Shown: positions 47,861-58,231 of the stretch, one piece after another
How positions within the stretch are numbered: the stretch's first letter is position 1
How the letters are laid out: each line of letters begins with the position of its first letter
NCBI RefSeq assembly: GCF_000011365.1
Contig: NC_004463.1
Span: 5,256,001 to 5,320,000 of the forward strand
Origin: Bradyrhizobium diazoefficiens USDA 110
GTDB lineage: Bacteria; Pseudomonadota; Alphaproteobacteria; Rhizobiales; Xanthobacteraceae
Direction of reading: 5' to 3'
Length of the DNA: 64,000 nucleotides
Notes under the pieces: generated by a model
Seen by the model: the letters and a program-made list of their open reading frames with translations, nothing else
What the model was told of the DNA's origin: nothing
Database searches by the model: none
Program-made: the position numbers and the translations under genes

Positions 47861-48032
47861 GGAGTGTCCTCAGAACTTGAGCGGGAGTGCCGGGCGGCAC
47901 TTAAGCGATCCGGACCAATGGATGCAAGTGCATGAACCGGTCCGATTTGGAAACATTGAGTTTCTGAAACCGTCGTCCCAAACAATCAGGCCGCCAAGCG
48001 GCGGCCCGATCTTTCGCACAAACGTCCACCGA

Positions 48033-49031
48033 TCAGATCGTCGGATTCCAGGCCGACGGGATCAGGCGATATTTGGCGCCGTCCTTCTCGACGTGGCCGA
48101 CCGAGGGGAAGGTGAAGTGGAAGCCGATCACCGTCGCCTTCTCGGCCGCCGCCATGTCGTAGAATTTGTGGCGCGTCTGCTGCGCCAACGCGGCATCGGT
48201 GTCGAACACCACGTGCCAGTCCGGATTGCGCAGGAAGAACTCCGGAATGTTGGTGACATCGGACTGGATCAGCACCTTGGCATCGCCGGATGCAACCGCA
48301 AACGAGGTGTGGCCGGGCGTATGGCCGGGCGTCGCGATCGATGTGATGCCGGGCGCGACCTCCTTGCCCCACTCGTACTTGGTGACCTTGGATTCGAGGC
48401 CGGCGAAGGTCTTCTTCACGTTGGCGAAGTAGTTCTTCATCATCGCGTTGGACTCTGCCTTGGCGGCGTTGTCCTCGCTGGTCCAGAACTCCCAGTCCTT
48501 GCCCGGCACCATGATCTCCGCATTCGGGAACGCGAGCGCGCCGTCGGCGAGGCGAATGCCGTTGGTGTGATCGGGATGCAGATGCGAGAGCAGCACGACG
48601 TCGATGCTCTTGGAATCGACGCCGGCGGCCGCGAGGTTTTGCAGGGTGCGGCCGACCGCGCCCTTGCTGGGCTCGAGATTGGCGGCGCCGTTGCCGGCAT
48701 CGATCAGGACGAGCTTGGAGCCGGTGTTGATGAGCTGCGGATTGAACGGCACCGTGACCATGCCCTTCGGCATGTAGGCCGCCTCGCCGGCCGCGAGCGC
48801 CTCGTCCTTGGGCGCGTTGACGACGAACTTGTCCGGCATCGGGAAGGTGCGCGCGCCGTCGTTGATCGAGGTACACTCAAGGCTGCCGACCTTGTAGCGG
48901 TAGAAGCCCGGCGCCTGCGTCCCGCTTGGCGGCACTGAGGCACGAGCAGTGATCGGTCCGAGCCCGGTAACGGCAGCCGCGCCCACAGCGGCCGCGCCCG
49001 CCAGCAAGTGGCGGCGATTCAGATCAGTCAT
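48033..49031 (-). CDS. Tat-exported metallo-beta-lactamase-fold protein
   Basis: A 332-aa exported protein. It has the twin-arginine signal NRRHLLAGAAAVGAAAVTGL, then an MBL fold with the zinc motif LLSHLHPDHTNGIRLADGAL, the His/Asp in ATPGHTPGHTSFAV and IQSDVTNIPEF, and a final His in GFHFTFPSVGHV. The sequence resembles quorum-quenching lactonases and other MBL hydrolases; substrate unknown. Export by the TatABC system at 4-5 kb is expected. The ATG at 49031 is chosen as the signal-peptide start. Confidence 0.88.
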   Translation of the reverse strand: MTDLNRRHLLAGAAAVGAAAVTGLGPITARASVPPSGTQAPGFYRYKVGSLECTSINDGARTFPMPDKFVVNAPKDEALAAGEAAYMPKGMVTVPFNPQLINTGSKLVLIDAGNGAANLEPSKGAVGRTLQNLAAAGVDSKSIDVVLLSHLHPDHTNGIRLADGALAFPNAEIMVPGKDWEFWTSEDNAAKAESNAMMKNYFANVKKTFAGLESKVTKYEWGKEVAPGITSIATPGHTPGHTSFAVASGDAKVLIQSDVTNIPEFFLRNPDWHVVFDTDAALAQQTRHKFYDMAAAEKATVIGFHFTFPSVGHVEKDGAKYRLIPSAWNPTI

Positions 49032-49140
49032 GGAAGTGTCCCCTTCTTTGCTTGCGGTTGTCCCGCTTTCAATAGCGGCGGAATAATCCCCCGCTTCGCT
49101 CAGAAGGCAAGACCTTCCTTCGGTGAGGTGCCGTCGCAGA

Positions 49141-50169
49141 TCACGATAATTTATTTGGGGCGTTGGGGAATTTTTCGCCCGTGGCCTGTCCACGCCAGTA
49201 CCGCTTCGGTGCACGGCCGTAGACTCGTTTGAAGGCATGTCCGAACGCGCTCTCCGACGAGTATCCCAGCTGTGCGGCGGTTGCCGAAACGGTCGCTCCA
49301 CGTCGTAGCTGATCGCGTGCAAGCCGCATGCGCCATCGAAGAAGGTAGTCGAGCGGCGCCTGCCCCACCAGCGACTTAAACCGCTTAGAAAACGCGGATC
49401 GCGACATGGCGATCGCGTCGGCCAATGCTTCCAGGGTCCAGGGGTGAGCGGCGTTTTCGTGCATCAGCCTGATTGCCTTGCCGATCCTGGCATCGACCAG
49501 CGCGTTGATCCATCCCAAACCCTCGCCGGCACTCTGATCCAGCGCCGCGCGGAGCACCTGGACGAGCAGGACGTCGGCAAGCCTGTCGGTGAGTACGGCC
49601 GCTCCGATTCCCGTCCCCCTGATTTCAAGGTCGAGAATCCCGAGCGTGGAATGAATGATGGGGGCCGACGGGCTGCGCGACGGTATGAGCAGAAAGCGAG
49701 GAAGCGCATCGAGCAGCAATCCGGCGTCCGACGCTTCGAAACCGAAACTGCCGGCAAGCAGAACGGTATCGCTGCCCGCGTGACGCGCGACATCCGACTG
49801 CTTCCAATCGAACGCCGCTATGCCGTCTTCGGGAGCAAGGCGTTGGTCGTTGGCCAGAACATAGGCTGGTGCATTGGCCAGAAGAAAGCAGTCGCCGGTG
49901 ACAAGCCGATGATGGGCTTCGTCACCGAAATCGATCCAGCAATCACCTCGGATGACCGCGCCGAACTTCAGGGCGGATTTGGCCGGGAACCGATACGACC
50001 AATTGCCGCCCGCCTCGAACCTCGTGCAACGCGCAGCGCGAACGTTCAGGAGCGAGAAGACCTGAGACAGCGGGTCCGAGGTGTTGCCCGAGGTCTCGTG
50101 CCTATCCGGGGGTGTGTCCAAAGCTTGATCCGATCTCGACGATTTTCGAGCACTTCGAGCATAGATCAT
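49141..50169 (-). CDS. AraC-family transcriptional regulator
   Basis: A ~342-aa regulator with an N-terminal cupin-like sensor domain (DPLSQVFSLLNVRAARCTRF, WSYRFPAKSALKFGAVIRGD) and a C-terminal double helix-turn-helix (WTLEALADAIAMSRSAFSKR and RGATVSATAAQLGYSSESAF, GHAFKRVYGRAPKRYWR). The start is uncertain; in-frame ATGs at 50208 and 50193 are alternatives, 50169 having a GAAAGCGAGG just before it. It diverges from an SDR gene with only about 50 bases between, so it probably controls that gene. Confidence 0.88.
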   Translation of the reverse strand: MIYARSARKSSRSDQALDTPPDRHETSGNTSDPLSQVFSLLNVRAARCTRFEAGGNWSYRFPAKSALKFGAVIRGDCWIDFGDEAHHRLVTGDCFLLANAPAYVLANDQRLAPEDGIAAFDWKQSDVARHAGSDTVLLAGSFGFEASDAGLLLDALPRFLLIPSRSPSAPIIHSTLGILDLEIRGTGIGAAVLTDRLADVLLVQVLRAALDQSAGEGLGWINALVDARIGKAIRLMHENAAHPWTLEALADAIAMSRSAFSKRFKSLVGQAPLDYLLRWRMRLARDQLRRGATVSATAAQLGYSSESAFGHAFKRVYGRAPKRYWRGQATGEKFPNAPNKLS

Positions 50170-50217
50170 CCTCGCTTTCGATGCGAAGTTCATCGCAACG
50201 AATTGCATGGAACATCT

Positions 50218-50955
50218 ATGACGGGCATCGCAGGCAAAGTCATCGCCATCACGGGCGCCAGCAGCGGAATAGGCGCAGCCGCCGCCCGGCATCTCGCGGA
50301 ACGTGGCGCCATCGTGGTCCTCGGCGCACGGCGCGCCGACCGGCTGGAGATGCTGGCCGCGAGCATCGCGTCAAAGGGCGGAAAGGCGTCGTACCTCGTC
50401 ACCGACGTCAGGCAACGCGAGGATGTCGCCGGGCTCGTCGGACTGGCAACGGATCGATACGGGAAGCTGGACGTCCTGATCAACAATGCGGGGATTGCCC
50501 CGATTTCGCTCCTGGACGATCTGAGGGTCGACGACTGGGACGACATGATCGACGTGAACGTGAAGGGCGTGCTCTACGGGATCGCCGCGGCCCTGCCCGT
50601 GTTCCGTCGTCAGGGCTTCGGCCATTTCGTCAACACCCTGTCGACCGCCGGCCTCAAGATCGTTCCGACAATGGCCGTCTATGCGGGGTCCAAGAATGCC
50701 GTCAGGGCGATTTCCGAAGGACTTCGTCAGGAGGTCGGCCCGTCCCTTCGCGTGACGACCATCTCACCCGGTTATGTCGACACCGAACTGCCGTCCTCCA
50801 TGACGGATTCCGCGTTACGGGAGCAAGGACAGGCAAGCATGAAGGCGATGGCCATTCCGGCGAGCGCAATCGCGGAGGCGATGGCCTTCGCGATAGCGCA
50901 GCCGGATAGCGTGGACGTCGGCGAGATCGTTATTCGCCCCACGGCTCAGGCATAA
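50218..50955 (+). CDS. Short-chain dehydrogenase/reductase
   Basis: A 245-aa classical SDR. NAD(P) binding is by ITGASSGIGAAAARHLAERG; the catalytic motif is Ser in STAGLKIVPTMAVYAGSKNA with Tyr-x-x-x-Lys; INNAGIAPISLL is typical. The ATG at 50218 is the clear start. The substrate is unknown. Divergent from the AraC regulator, its likely controller. Confidence 0.92.
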   Translation: MTGIAGKVIAITGASSGIGAAAARHLAERGAIVVLGARRADRLEMLAASIASKGGKASYLVTDVRQREDVAGLVGLATDRYGKLDVLINNAGIAPISLLDDLRVDDWDDMIDVNVKGVLYGIAAALPVFRRQGFGHFVNTLSTAGLKIVPTMAVYAGSKNAVRAISEGLRQEVGPSLRVTTISPGYVDTELPSSMTDSALREQGQASMKAMAIPASAIAEAMAFAIAQPDSVDVGEIVIRPTAQA

Positions 50956-50984
50956 ATTCGATCAGGCCTGGACGCCATCGCTCG

Positions 50985-52121
50985 TCACGACTTATTCGGG
51001 TTGATGAGGAATTTTTCGCCGGTGGCCCGTTTGGCGTAGACCGCGATGTTGGCGGGATCGAGCGCCTCGGGAAGCGAGACCACCTTGGTGTAGTGGCTGG
51101 CGAAGGTCGTCTTCAATTCGTTCACGACGCGCTGGCGCAGCCGTCCGATGTCGGCCGGACCGATCTTCTGGAGGAACGGGGTCAGCAGCCAACCGCCGAC
51201 GCCCCAGGCCATGCCGAAGCCGCGCGGCAGTTCGATCGGGCGGATATCGAGCGCGCCGTAGACATAGACCTGCTTGTGCACGCTGGAGCCGTAGCGGCTG
51301 TATTCCTTGGCGGTCTTGTTGATCGCGATTTCCATGCAGTTGAGGATGTCGCCGGCAAGCTTGCCGCCGCCGATGGCGTCGAAGGCAATTGTGGCGCCGG
51401 TCTCGACCAGCGCGGCCGTGAGATCGTCGAGGAAGCTCGGCACGCTGGAATCGACGACGTATTTGGCACCGATCTTGTTCAGGATCTCCGCCTGCTCCTT
51501 GCTGCGCACGATGTTGACGAGCGGAATGCCGTCCTTGATGCAGATCTTGTTCAGCATCTGCCCGAGATTGGAGGCGGCAGCGGTATGCACCAGCGCCTTG
51601 TGGCCTTCGCGCCGCATCGTCTCGGTCATGCCGAGCGCGGTGAGCGGATTGACGAACCAGGACGCGCCCTCCGCCGCCGTCGTGCCGTCAGGCAATGGCT
51701 GGCAGTCCCTCGCCTTCAGGGTCCGGTATTGCGAGTACATGGCGCCGCCGATCATCGCGACCGTCTTGCCCATCAGCGCCTTCGCGGCATCCGACGAGCC
51801 GGTCTTGATGACGACGCCGGCACCTTCATTGCCGACCGGCAGGGATTGGTCGAGCCGCGCGCCCATCGCGCGCATCGCACCGTCAGGCACTTTCGCGGTG
51901 ATGACGGGCGCCTGCTTTGTGCCAGAGAGCTTCGCCGTGCTCATGTCGGCCGCGCCGACGAGCAGACCGAGATCGGACGGGTTGATCGGCGCCGCCTCGA
52001 CGCGGACGACCACCTCGTCCTCGGCGGGCTCGGGGGTCGGCACGTCGAGAAGCGAGATTTCCAGCTCGCCGCTCTTCTTGATCAGCGAACGCAGTTGCAG
52101 TCCGGTTTCGCCATCGCTCAT
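50985..52121 (-). CDS. Zinc-type alcohol dehydrogenase / quinone-oxidoreductase-like MDR enzyme
   Basis: A 378-aa medium-chain reductase without the catalytic zinc Cys/His set. It has the GroES-like N-domain (VVVRVEAAPINPSDLGLLVG, SLPVGNEGAGVVIK) and a Rossmann domain (ALVHTAAASNLGQMLNKICI). Such proteins are NADPH-dependent quinone or enoyl reductases. It converges with the SDR gene (29 bases between stops). Confidence 0.9.
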   Translation of the reverse strand: MSDGETGLQLRSLIKKSGELEISLLDVPTPEPAEDEVVVRVEAAPINPSDLGLLVGAADMSTAKLSGTKQAPVITAKVPDGAMRAMGARLDQSLPVGNEGAGVVIKTGSSDAAKALMGKTVAMIGGAMYSQYRTLKARDCQPLPDGTTAAEGASWFVNPLTALGMTETMRREGHKALVHTAAASNLGQMLNKICIKDGIPLVNIVRSKEQAEILNKIGAKYVVDSSVPSFLDDLTAALVETGATIAFDAIGGGKLAGDILNCMEIAINKTAKEYSRYGSSVHKQVYVYGALDIRPIELPRGFGMAWGVGGWLLTPFLQKIGPADIGRLRQRVVNELKTTFASHYTKVVSLPEALDPANIAVYAKRATGEKFLINPNKS

Positions 52122-52275
52122 GTCGATCCTCCCTTGATGCAGGAGCGTCAGCGAGGCCTTGGGCCCTCGACCAACTCATGGCCTCAGGCCCAGGCATTGC
52201 AGCGCGACGCGCCCGGATAGGCGGCCTCCTTACCAAGTTCCGGCTCGCCGCGCAGCAACTGATTGAACAGGAAGC

Positions 52276-53031
52276 CTAGCCGACGGGAACGGCGGATTCG
52301 CGCTGCAGGATGTGCGGCTGGCTGCGCGGATGCAGATGCTGAAGTCCGATCGGCATGTCCTGCCCCAGCGGACGGGGGCCGCCGAGATCGACATCCGTCG
52401 AATACGCAAATGCATTGGTCGGCGACAGCCCCGATACCTTGAAGCATAGCCGCGCCTCCGGCAGACCGCCGCCGTAATCCTTGGGCGGTGCATATTCAAC
52501 CGAAAGCCACACGATGTTGAAGCAGGCCGGACTGAGGAGCCCGATCATCCATTCGCCGGTGAAGGCCTCTGGCGTCACGTAGGTCCAGGCGTGCGGGTTG
52601 CTGCCAAGGCTCCAAAGTCCGAAGCCGGGCAAAACCGTAGCTCCGTCGGGCCCGCCAGTGACCCTGAGGTAGAGCTGAATCCATTCGGCTCCCAGCGAGA
52701 ACGTGAAGACATAGGTCTTCCCGGTCATCACGGCATTGCTGCTCATGTCGCTGATGTACAGTGGCTGGTAGATGCCGGCCTGGTAAGTGTAGCCGTAGGT
52801 CGTCGGGACCATTCCCTGGGCGCCGAACGCGGTGCCGTTTCCGGACCAGTATTGCTTGCCCGGCTTCCACGGCGGCGGAGGTTCGTTGGGCGGCCCGTAG
52901 GCAAGCGCTCCGGCCGTCACCTTCAGTCCGTTCACCGCGCCGCTGCTGATGTACGATGCGTTGTTGTCGAGGTTGAGGCCGACAGTAAGCCTGCCTTTGG
53001 TCTGCAAGGTCGGATCCGAGAGTGCGGGCAT
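52276..53031 (-). CDS. Hypothetical protein, partner of the 1146-aa gene (251 aa)
   Basis: A 251-aa protein without signal peptide or membrane segments. It is rich in Gly, Pro, Tyr and Trp and mostly beta-like (KGRLTVGLNLDNNASYISSG, YVFTFSLGAEWIQLYLRVTG, PHAWTYVTPEAFTGEWMIGL). I do not recognise the family. It starts 90 bases after the 1146-aa gene stop with GAGGA about 8 bases before its ATG, so they probably form an operon. The last ~25 residues (from PIGLQHLHPRSQ) look less ordered. Confidence 0.65.
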   Translation of the reverse strand: MPALSDPTLQTKGRLTVGLNLDNNASYISSGAVNGLKVTAGALAYGPPNEPPPPWKPGKQYWSGNGTAFGAQGMVPTTYGYTYQAGIYQPLYISDMSSNAVMTGKTYVFTFSLGAEWIQLYLRVTGGPDGATVLPGFGLWSLGSNPHAWTYVTPEAFTGEWMIGLLSPACFNIVWLSVEYAPPKDYGGGLPEARLCFKVSGLSPTNAFAYSTDVDLGGPRPLGQDMPIGLQHLHPRSQPHILQRESAVPVG

Positions 53032-53121
53032 GAAAATATCCTCTGATGAAACAGCCTGGGTGAAAATCAGTTTGCGAAATTCGAGCAGTATGAGCGTCCC
53101 TCCGGACGCGCGGCCCGTGAC

Positions 53122-56100
53122 CTAGGCCGAGCCCATCGAGACGCGCCTTGCAGTCAGCGTCGTCCCTTGCTCCGAATCGATGATCTCCTTGCCGTGGACG
53201 ATCTTGGCGATTCCGGCGCTGACGTCGCTGACGATATCCACGACGCCGAGGAAAATGCGGGCATCGAGCGGATCAAGCGTGTGCTTGGCGGGCTTTGCGA
53301 TCGCCGACAATGGTCCGGCGGCGCCGGCAACCCATTCCGACACCCGCGCCGTGCCTGCACTTTCCTTCTCGAAGAGCATCCATGCATTCATCGCCAAGGA
53401 CAGGATGCCGCCGGCACTCAGTGCGCAAGATCCCGGGAACGAGCCGCGCGGACCATCCTTGAACTTGTGGGCGATGGCCCACAAGAACTTGAACGCGATA
53501 TTGCCGAACCCGGACAGCCAGGCCGCCGAGGTGGCCTTGTTGACCGGCGTGTCGAACGCAAGCCTTGCGAACGGGCCTCCGGGCCAGGCGAGAAACTGGA
53601 TCAAGGTCGGGCCGAGAATCACGACGGCCAGCGCTTGCCAGGCAGGGGGGTTGTCGAACAATCCGACATCGAGCCCGACGTCGGCGACGCACCAGACCGT
53701 CGCCTGAACGAGGCCGGACAGGATCAGCAGAACGCCGATCTCCTTCTTGCTCGACGCAACGCCCTGCTCGGCTTGTTCGAGCGAGAACGGAGAATCCTCG
53801 AAGATGATGCGATAGAGCGTGGTCGCAACGAAAGCGCAGAGCAGCGAGCCGAGGCCGACGACGGTCAGATCCTCCGAAGACCCCGGGTTGATCAGATCGT
53901 AGAGCGCCTGAATGACGAAGTTATTGATGGAGGCGCCGAACACTGCGGTGTTGAGCGCGACGAGATCCTTGGCGAAGAAGTTCAAAACGGATTGAACCAG
54001 TCCATCGAGGACGCGCAGAACGGCCAGGATCAGGTCTTTCACCTCGCCGAGGATCGTGGCGAGCAGCACCTTGCCGAACTCCGACGTGCTGGTTGCCAGC
54101 GCCCGCAAGCGTTTCATGCTTGCCTGGATGAGCTTCGCGATCTCGGTGGCGAATGTCGACTGGACCCGCGAGATGAGAGCCATCGCATCCTGCACCATCG
54201 CCGACGGGATATTGATGCCAAGGCTGATGAGGCTGCCGAACGAAACCTTGTCCATCAGCCAGTTGGCGACGCTTGCGCTGTCCTCGATGATTTCGAGAAA
54301 CGTGCTCACGCCGGACGGCGCATCCATCCCGTCATCCGCATCGATCTTGCCGAGATCCTTCTCGATCCCCGCAAAGGCCTGCTTGACGGTACCTTCCATG
54401 GTCTCAAAGAAGCTGTGACTGACCTTGCCGCCGTCGGCGGCAAAGCCTGCGAGCGAAACCAGACCCTGGCTGAATATCCGCTCGAACTTCCGCTTGGTGG
54501 CCCAGATGTCCTTGCGCGCATCGCTCAACAGCCAGGCAAAGAAATTGTAGAGCCCGACGAAGAACGTCTTGACCGCGTTGAAGACGGTTTCCACGAAGCG
54601 GAACGCGCTTTCCACGGTGTCGACGATGCCGTTCCAGACGATCTTGAGCTTGTCCGCCACCGAGTTGATGGCGAGTTCGAAACCGGAGGCGATCGGCTTG
54701 ATGACGTAGTCGTACACCGCATCGACCGCGGTCTCGAACGCATTGCCGATCGCCTCGATCGCGTCCTCGAAGAAGTCGAGGAGTCCAAAATCCGGACTGG
54801 TGCGCAACGCCGCGATCTCGGCGATGGCGGCGTCCGCCTCCGCATCGGTGAGAGTCTTGAAGACGGCCCGCCCGCCGGCAACGGTGAAGCGAAAGGGTTG
54901 CCGGGGCTGCGCGCGCATCGGCAGCGGCAGCCGAAGGTCGTCCCTGGCATTGATGCGCGCCCGCACCAACGCAACCGGCCCGTCATGGATGTTGGCCATC
55001 GCTTCCGTGACGGCCAGCCGGATTTGATCGGCATCGCCGGCGAACTCGCTCGGCACGAGCTGCTTGACCTGGGCTGTCGTGATGTTGCGCAGCCGTTCCT
55101 GCACATCATAATTGGGCGTCACCGCGAAATCGCCGCCGTCCATCATCAGGTCCGGCAGCCTGGCGCTCAGCCCCACGGCATTCAGCGACCGCGTCTCCGT
55201 CGTGACCCGCAGGCGGCCGGACGCATCGGTCGTGAACGTCAGGGCCCGCGCCGGACCAAGGGTCACGACCTGCCCGGCGATCGAGGCGCTCATGATCTCG
55301 GTCGATTTCAGCGCGACCTTGGCGTTGGAAAGGGTCACGCCATTCGCGTCATAGAAAGTCAGCGTCGTCGAATAGGTCTTCTGCTCGACGAGCTTGCGGG
55401 TCAGCGGCGGATACTGAATCGGCTCCTGATTCCAGCCGCCCTTGCTGCCGTCAGGCGAAGCCGGATCGTCCGGCGGACTCTGCCACATCCGCATCAGGCC
55501 CTTTGTGGGCACGTAACCAACCAGCTCCGCATCGCCCTCCGTCCCCCGCGCAGTCAGGATGTTCCTCAGGCGAAGGAAGAAGTCGAATTTGGTGTCCGAC
55601 GGCGGCGTCGCGATGAATTGCAGCGAGCCGCTGTCATCGAGCGCAAACAGCGCCAATGGATTGGCGCCGGCGCTCGCAACCGCCAGAGCGGTCGCCTTGA
55701 TCGTGGAATCCACGACCACGAAGCCGGCGTCCGGATTGCCACCGTCGAGATACTGGATCTGCGGCCGATCGGTCATGTCACCGGGATCGGCAATGAACAC
55801 CGCCGAATTGTTGTCCGCCTGCGAACCAACGGCCAGCGAGCGGAATACGATGTTCGCCGCCAGCAATGTTGCGGTTGCCGTGAAGGGAGCCGCCACGGTG
55901 AACAGATCCAGCGCGACGGGCGTCGCCTCGGCGGTGTTCGCGAACAAGAGACAATCGATGTCCTCGACGGTGCAGCTCTCGATGATGGTCTGGTCGGTAT
56001 CGGCGATGTACTGCCAGCTCGGAGCGGCCGAATCCCAGCCGATGCGCCACAGGCTGGACTGGCCGTTGGACCCCGGCGAGGGGCTGAGCAACGCGAACAG

Positions 56101-56562
56101 CTCGAGCTTGCCCGCGATTGCAAAGGCCGCAAGCTTGCTGGCCTGCATGAACACAGGCACCGAGCCGTCCGGTGCGATCGGCTGCGGCGCGCTCCAGCTT
56201 CCCCCGCTCTGGCGCGTCATGACATAAACATCGGGCGCCGCCGCATTCGAGCCGACGGCAAAGACCGTGAACCTGCCGCTGGCATCGATGCCGCCGACAA
56301 CCTGGCTCGGCTGAAGGGTGGCATCGACCACCTCCTCGCTCCAGCCCGTATCGCTGTCAGGGTCCCGGCGCAGCGACATGATGTTGCCGGTCGCTCCGAG
56401 GTAAAGCAGGCTGTAACTGCCGTCGGCCTGTTGTATCGCCGTCAGATCCGTCTCGCCGGTCAGATCGGTGGCGTAGACGTAGTCGTCCATCAATTGACCG
56501 CTGGCCTGAACGGTAACGGTTCCATCCGTGCTGACGGCTCGGGTTGCTCGCAATCTGGTCAT
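53122..56562 (-). CDS. Large unassigned protein: propeller-like N-terminus and hydrophobic helical C-terminus (1146 aa)
   Basis: An intact 1146-aa frame. Residues ~30-360 hold repeated beta segments with DGSYSLLYLGATGNIM- and DASGRFTVFAVGS-type spacing, like a beta-propeller/lectin-like domain. Residues ~390-470 look like a beta-sandwich (TTLTFYDANGVTLSNAKVAL). Residues ~590-870 are long amphipathic helices (FFEDAIEAIGNAFETAVDAV, FNAVKTFFVGLYNFFAWLLS) and ~900-1060 contain several hydrophobic, membrane-like stretches (VVGLGSLLCAFVATTLYRII, GVLLILSGLVQATVWCVADV). There is no signal peptide. GGAG lies 8 bases before the ATG at 56562. Function unknown; the plan recalls large toxins or tape-measure-like proteins, but no catalytic motif was seen. 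Confidence 0.75.
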   Translation of the reverse strand: MTRLRATRAVSTDGTVTVQASGQLMDDYVYATDLTGETDLTAIQQADGSYSLLYLGATGNIMSLRRDPDSDTGWSEEVVDATLQPSQVVGGIDASGRFTVFAVGSNAAAPDVYVMTRQSGGSWSAPQPIAPDGSVPVFMQASKLAAFAIAGKLELFALLSPSPGSNGQSSLWRIGWDSAAPSWQYIADTDQTIIESCTVEDIDCLLFANTAEATPVALDLFTVAAPFTATATLLAANIVFRSLAVGSQADNNSAVFIADPGDMTDRPQIQYLDGGNPDAGFVVVDSTIKATALAVASAGANPLALFALDDSGSLQFIATPPSDTKFDFFLRLRNILTARGTEGDAELVGYVPTKGLMRMWQSPPDDPASPDGSKGGWNQEPIQYPPLTRKLVEQKTYSTTLTFYDANGVTLSNAKVALKSTEIMSASIAGQVVTLGPARALTFTTDASGRLRVTTETRSLNAVGLSARLPDLMMDGGDFAVTPNYDVQERLRNITTAQVKQLVPSEFAGDADQIRLAVTEAMANIHDGPVALVRARINARDDLRLPLPMRAQPRQPFRFTVAGGRAVFKTLTDAEADAAIAEIAALRTSPDFGLLDFFEDAIEAIGNAFETAVDAVYDYVIKPIASGFELAINSVADKLKIVWNGIVDTVESAFRFVETVFNAVKTFFVGLYNFFAWLLSDARKDIWATKRKFERIFSQGLVSLAGFAADGGKVSHSFFETMEGTVKQAFAGIEKDLGKIDADDGMDAPSGVSTFLEIIEDSASVANWLMDKVSFGSLISLGINIPSAMVQDAMALISRVQSTFATEIAKLIQASMKRLRALATSTSEFGKVLLATILGEVKDLILAVLRVLDGLVQSVLNFFAKDLVALNTAVFGASINNFVIQALYDLINPGSSEDLTVVGLGSLLCAFVATTLYRIIFEDSPFSLEQAEQGVASSKKEIGVLLILSGLVQATVWCVADVGLDVGLFDNPPAWQALAVVILGPTLIQFLAWPGGPFARLAFDTPVNKATSAAWLSGFGNIAFKFLWAIAHKFKDGPRGSFPGSCALSAGGILSLAMNAWMLFEKESAGTARVSEWVAGAAGPLSAIAKPAKHTLDPLDARIFLGVVDIVSDVSAGIAKIVHGKEIIDSEQGTTLTARRVSMGSA

Positions 56563-56660
56563 TTTGGCGCTCCGCGTTGGGCGAGGCAAAGCACCGGCGC
56601 TTCCGCGCCTGACGCGCGCGGAACGTCAAATTGCTAGAAAATGAAATAAAGAAAGAGCCT

Positions 56661-56673
56661 CACCTTTAAGGTG
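56661..56673 (-). terminator. Short palindrome downstream of eno
   Basis: On the minus strand CACCTTAAAGGTG forms a 6-bp stem, about 100 bases past the eno stop, followed by the pyrimidine-rich AGGCTCTTTCTTTATTTCAT. It could end the eno transcript, or be an operator for the 1146-aa gene. The surrounding 56620-56700 stretch is noticeably AT-rich. Confidence 0.35.
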
Positions 56674-56770
56674 TATGAGCACATCACGACAACCATCCGG
56701 CGTCAACGCGCATGCGACTGAGCGTCGATCAAGCTAACGTGACGCCGGAGAATTGGCTCGGCGAGGCGCG

Positions 56771-58204
<1,434 letters not shown>

Positions 58205-58231
58205 TCAATCCTAGACAGTCGGGGTAACGCC

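Noticed and set aside
52184..52447. A frame overlapping the 3' end of the 251-aa gene that could suggest a frameshift
   Set aside because: Its composition is low-complexity and no continuation of the 251-aa domain is evident, so I left the gene as ending at 52276.
53167..56637. A continuous plus-strand frame of 1156 codons antisense to the 1146-aa gene
   Set aside because: It is Arg/Glu/Asp/His-rich and without domain features, as expected for the complement of a GC-rich gene; the minus-strand frame has a ribosome-binding site and coherent secondary structure.
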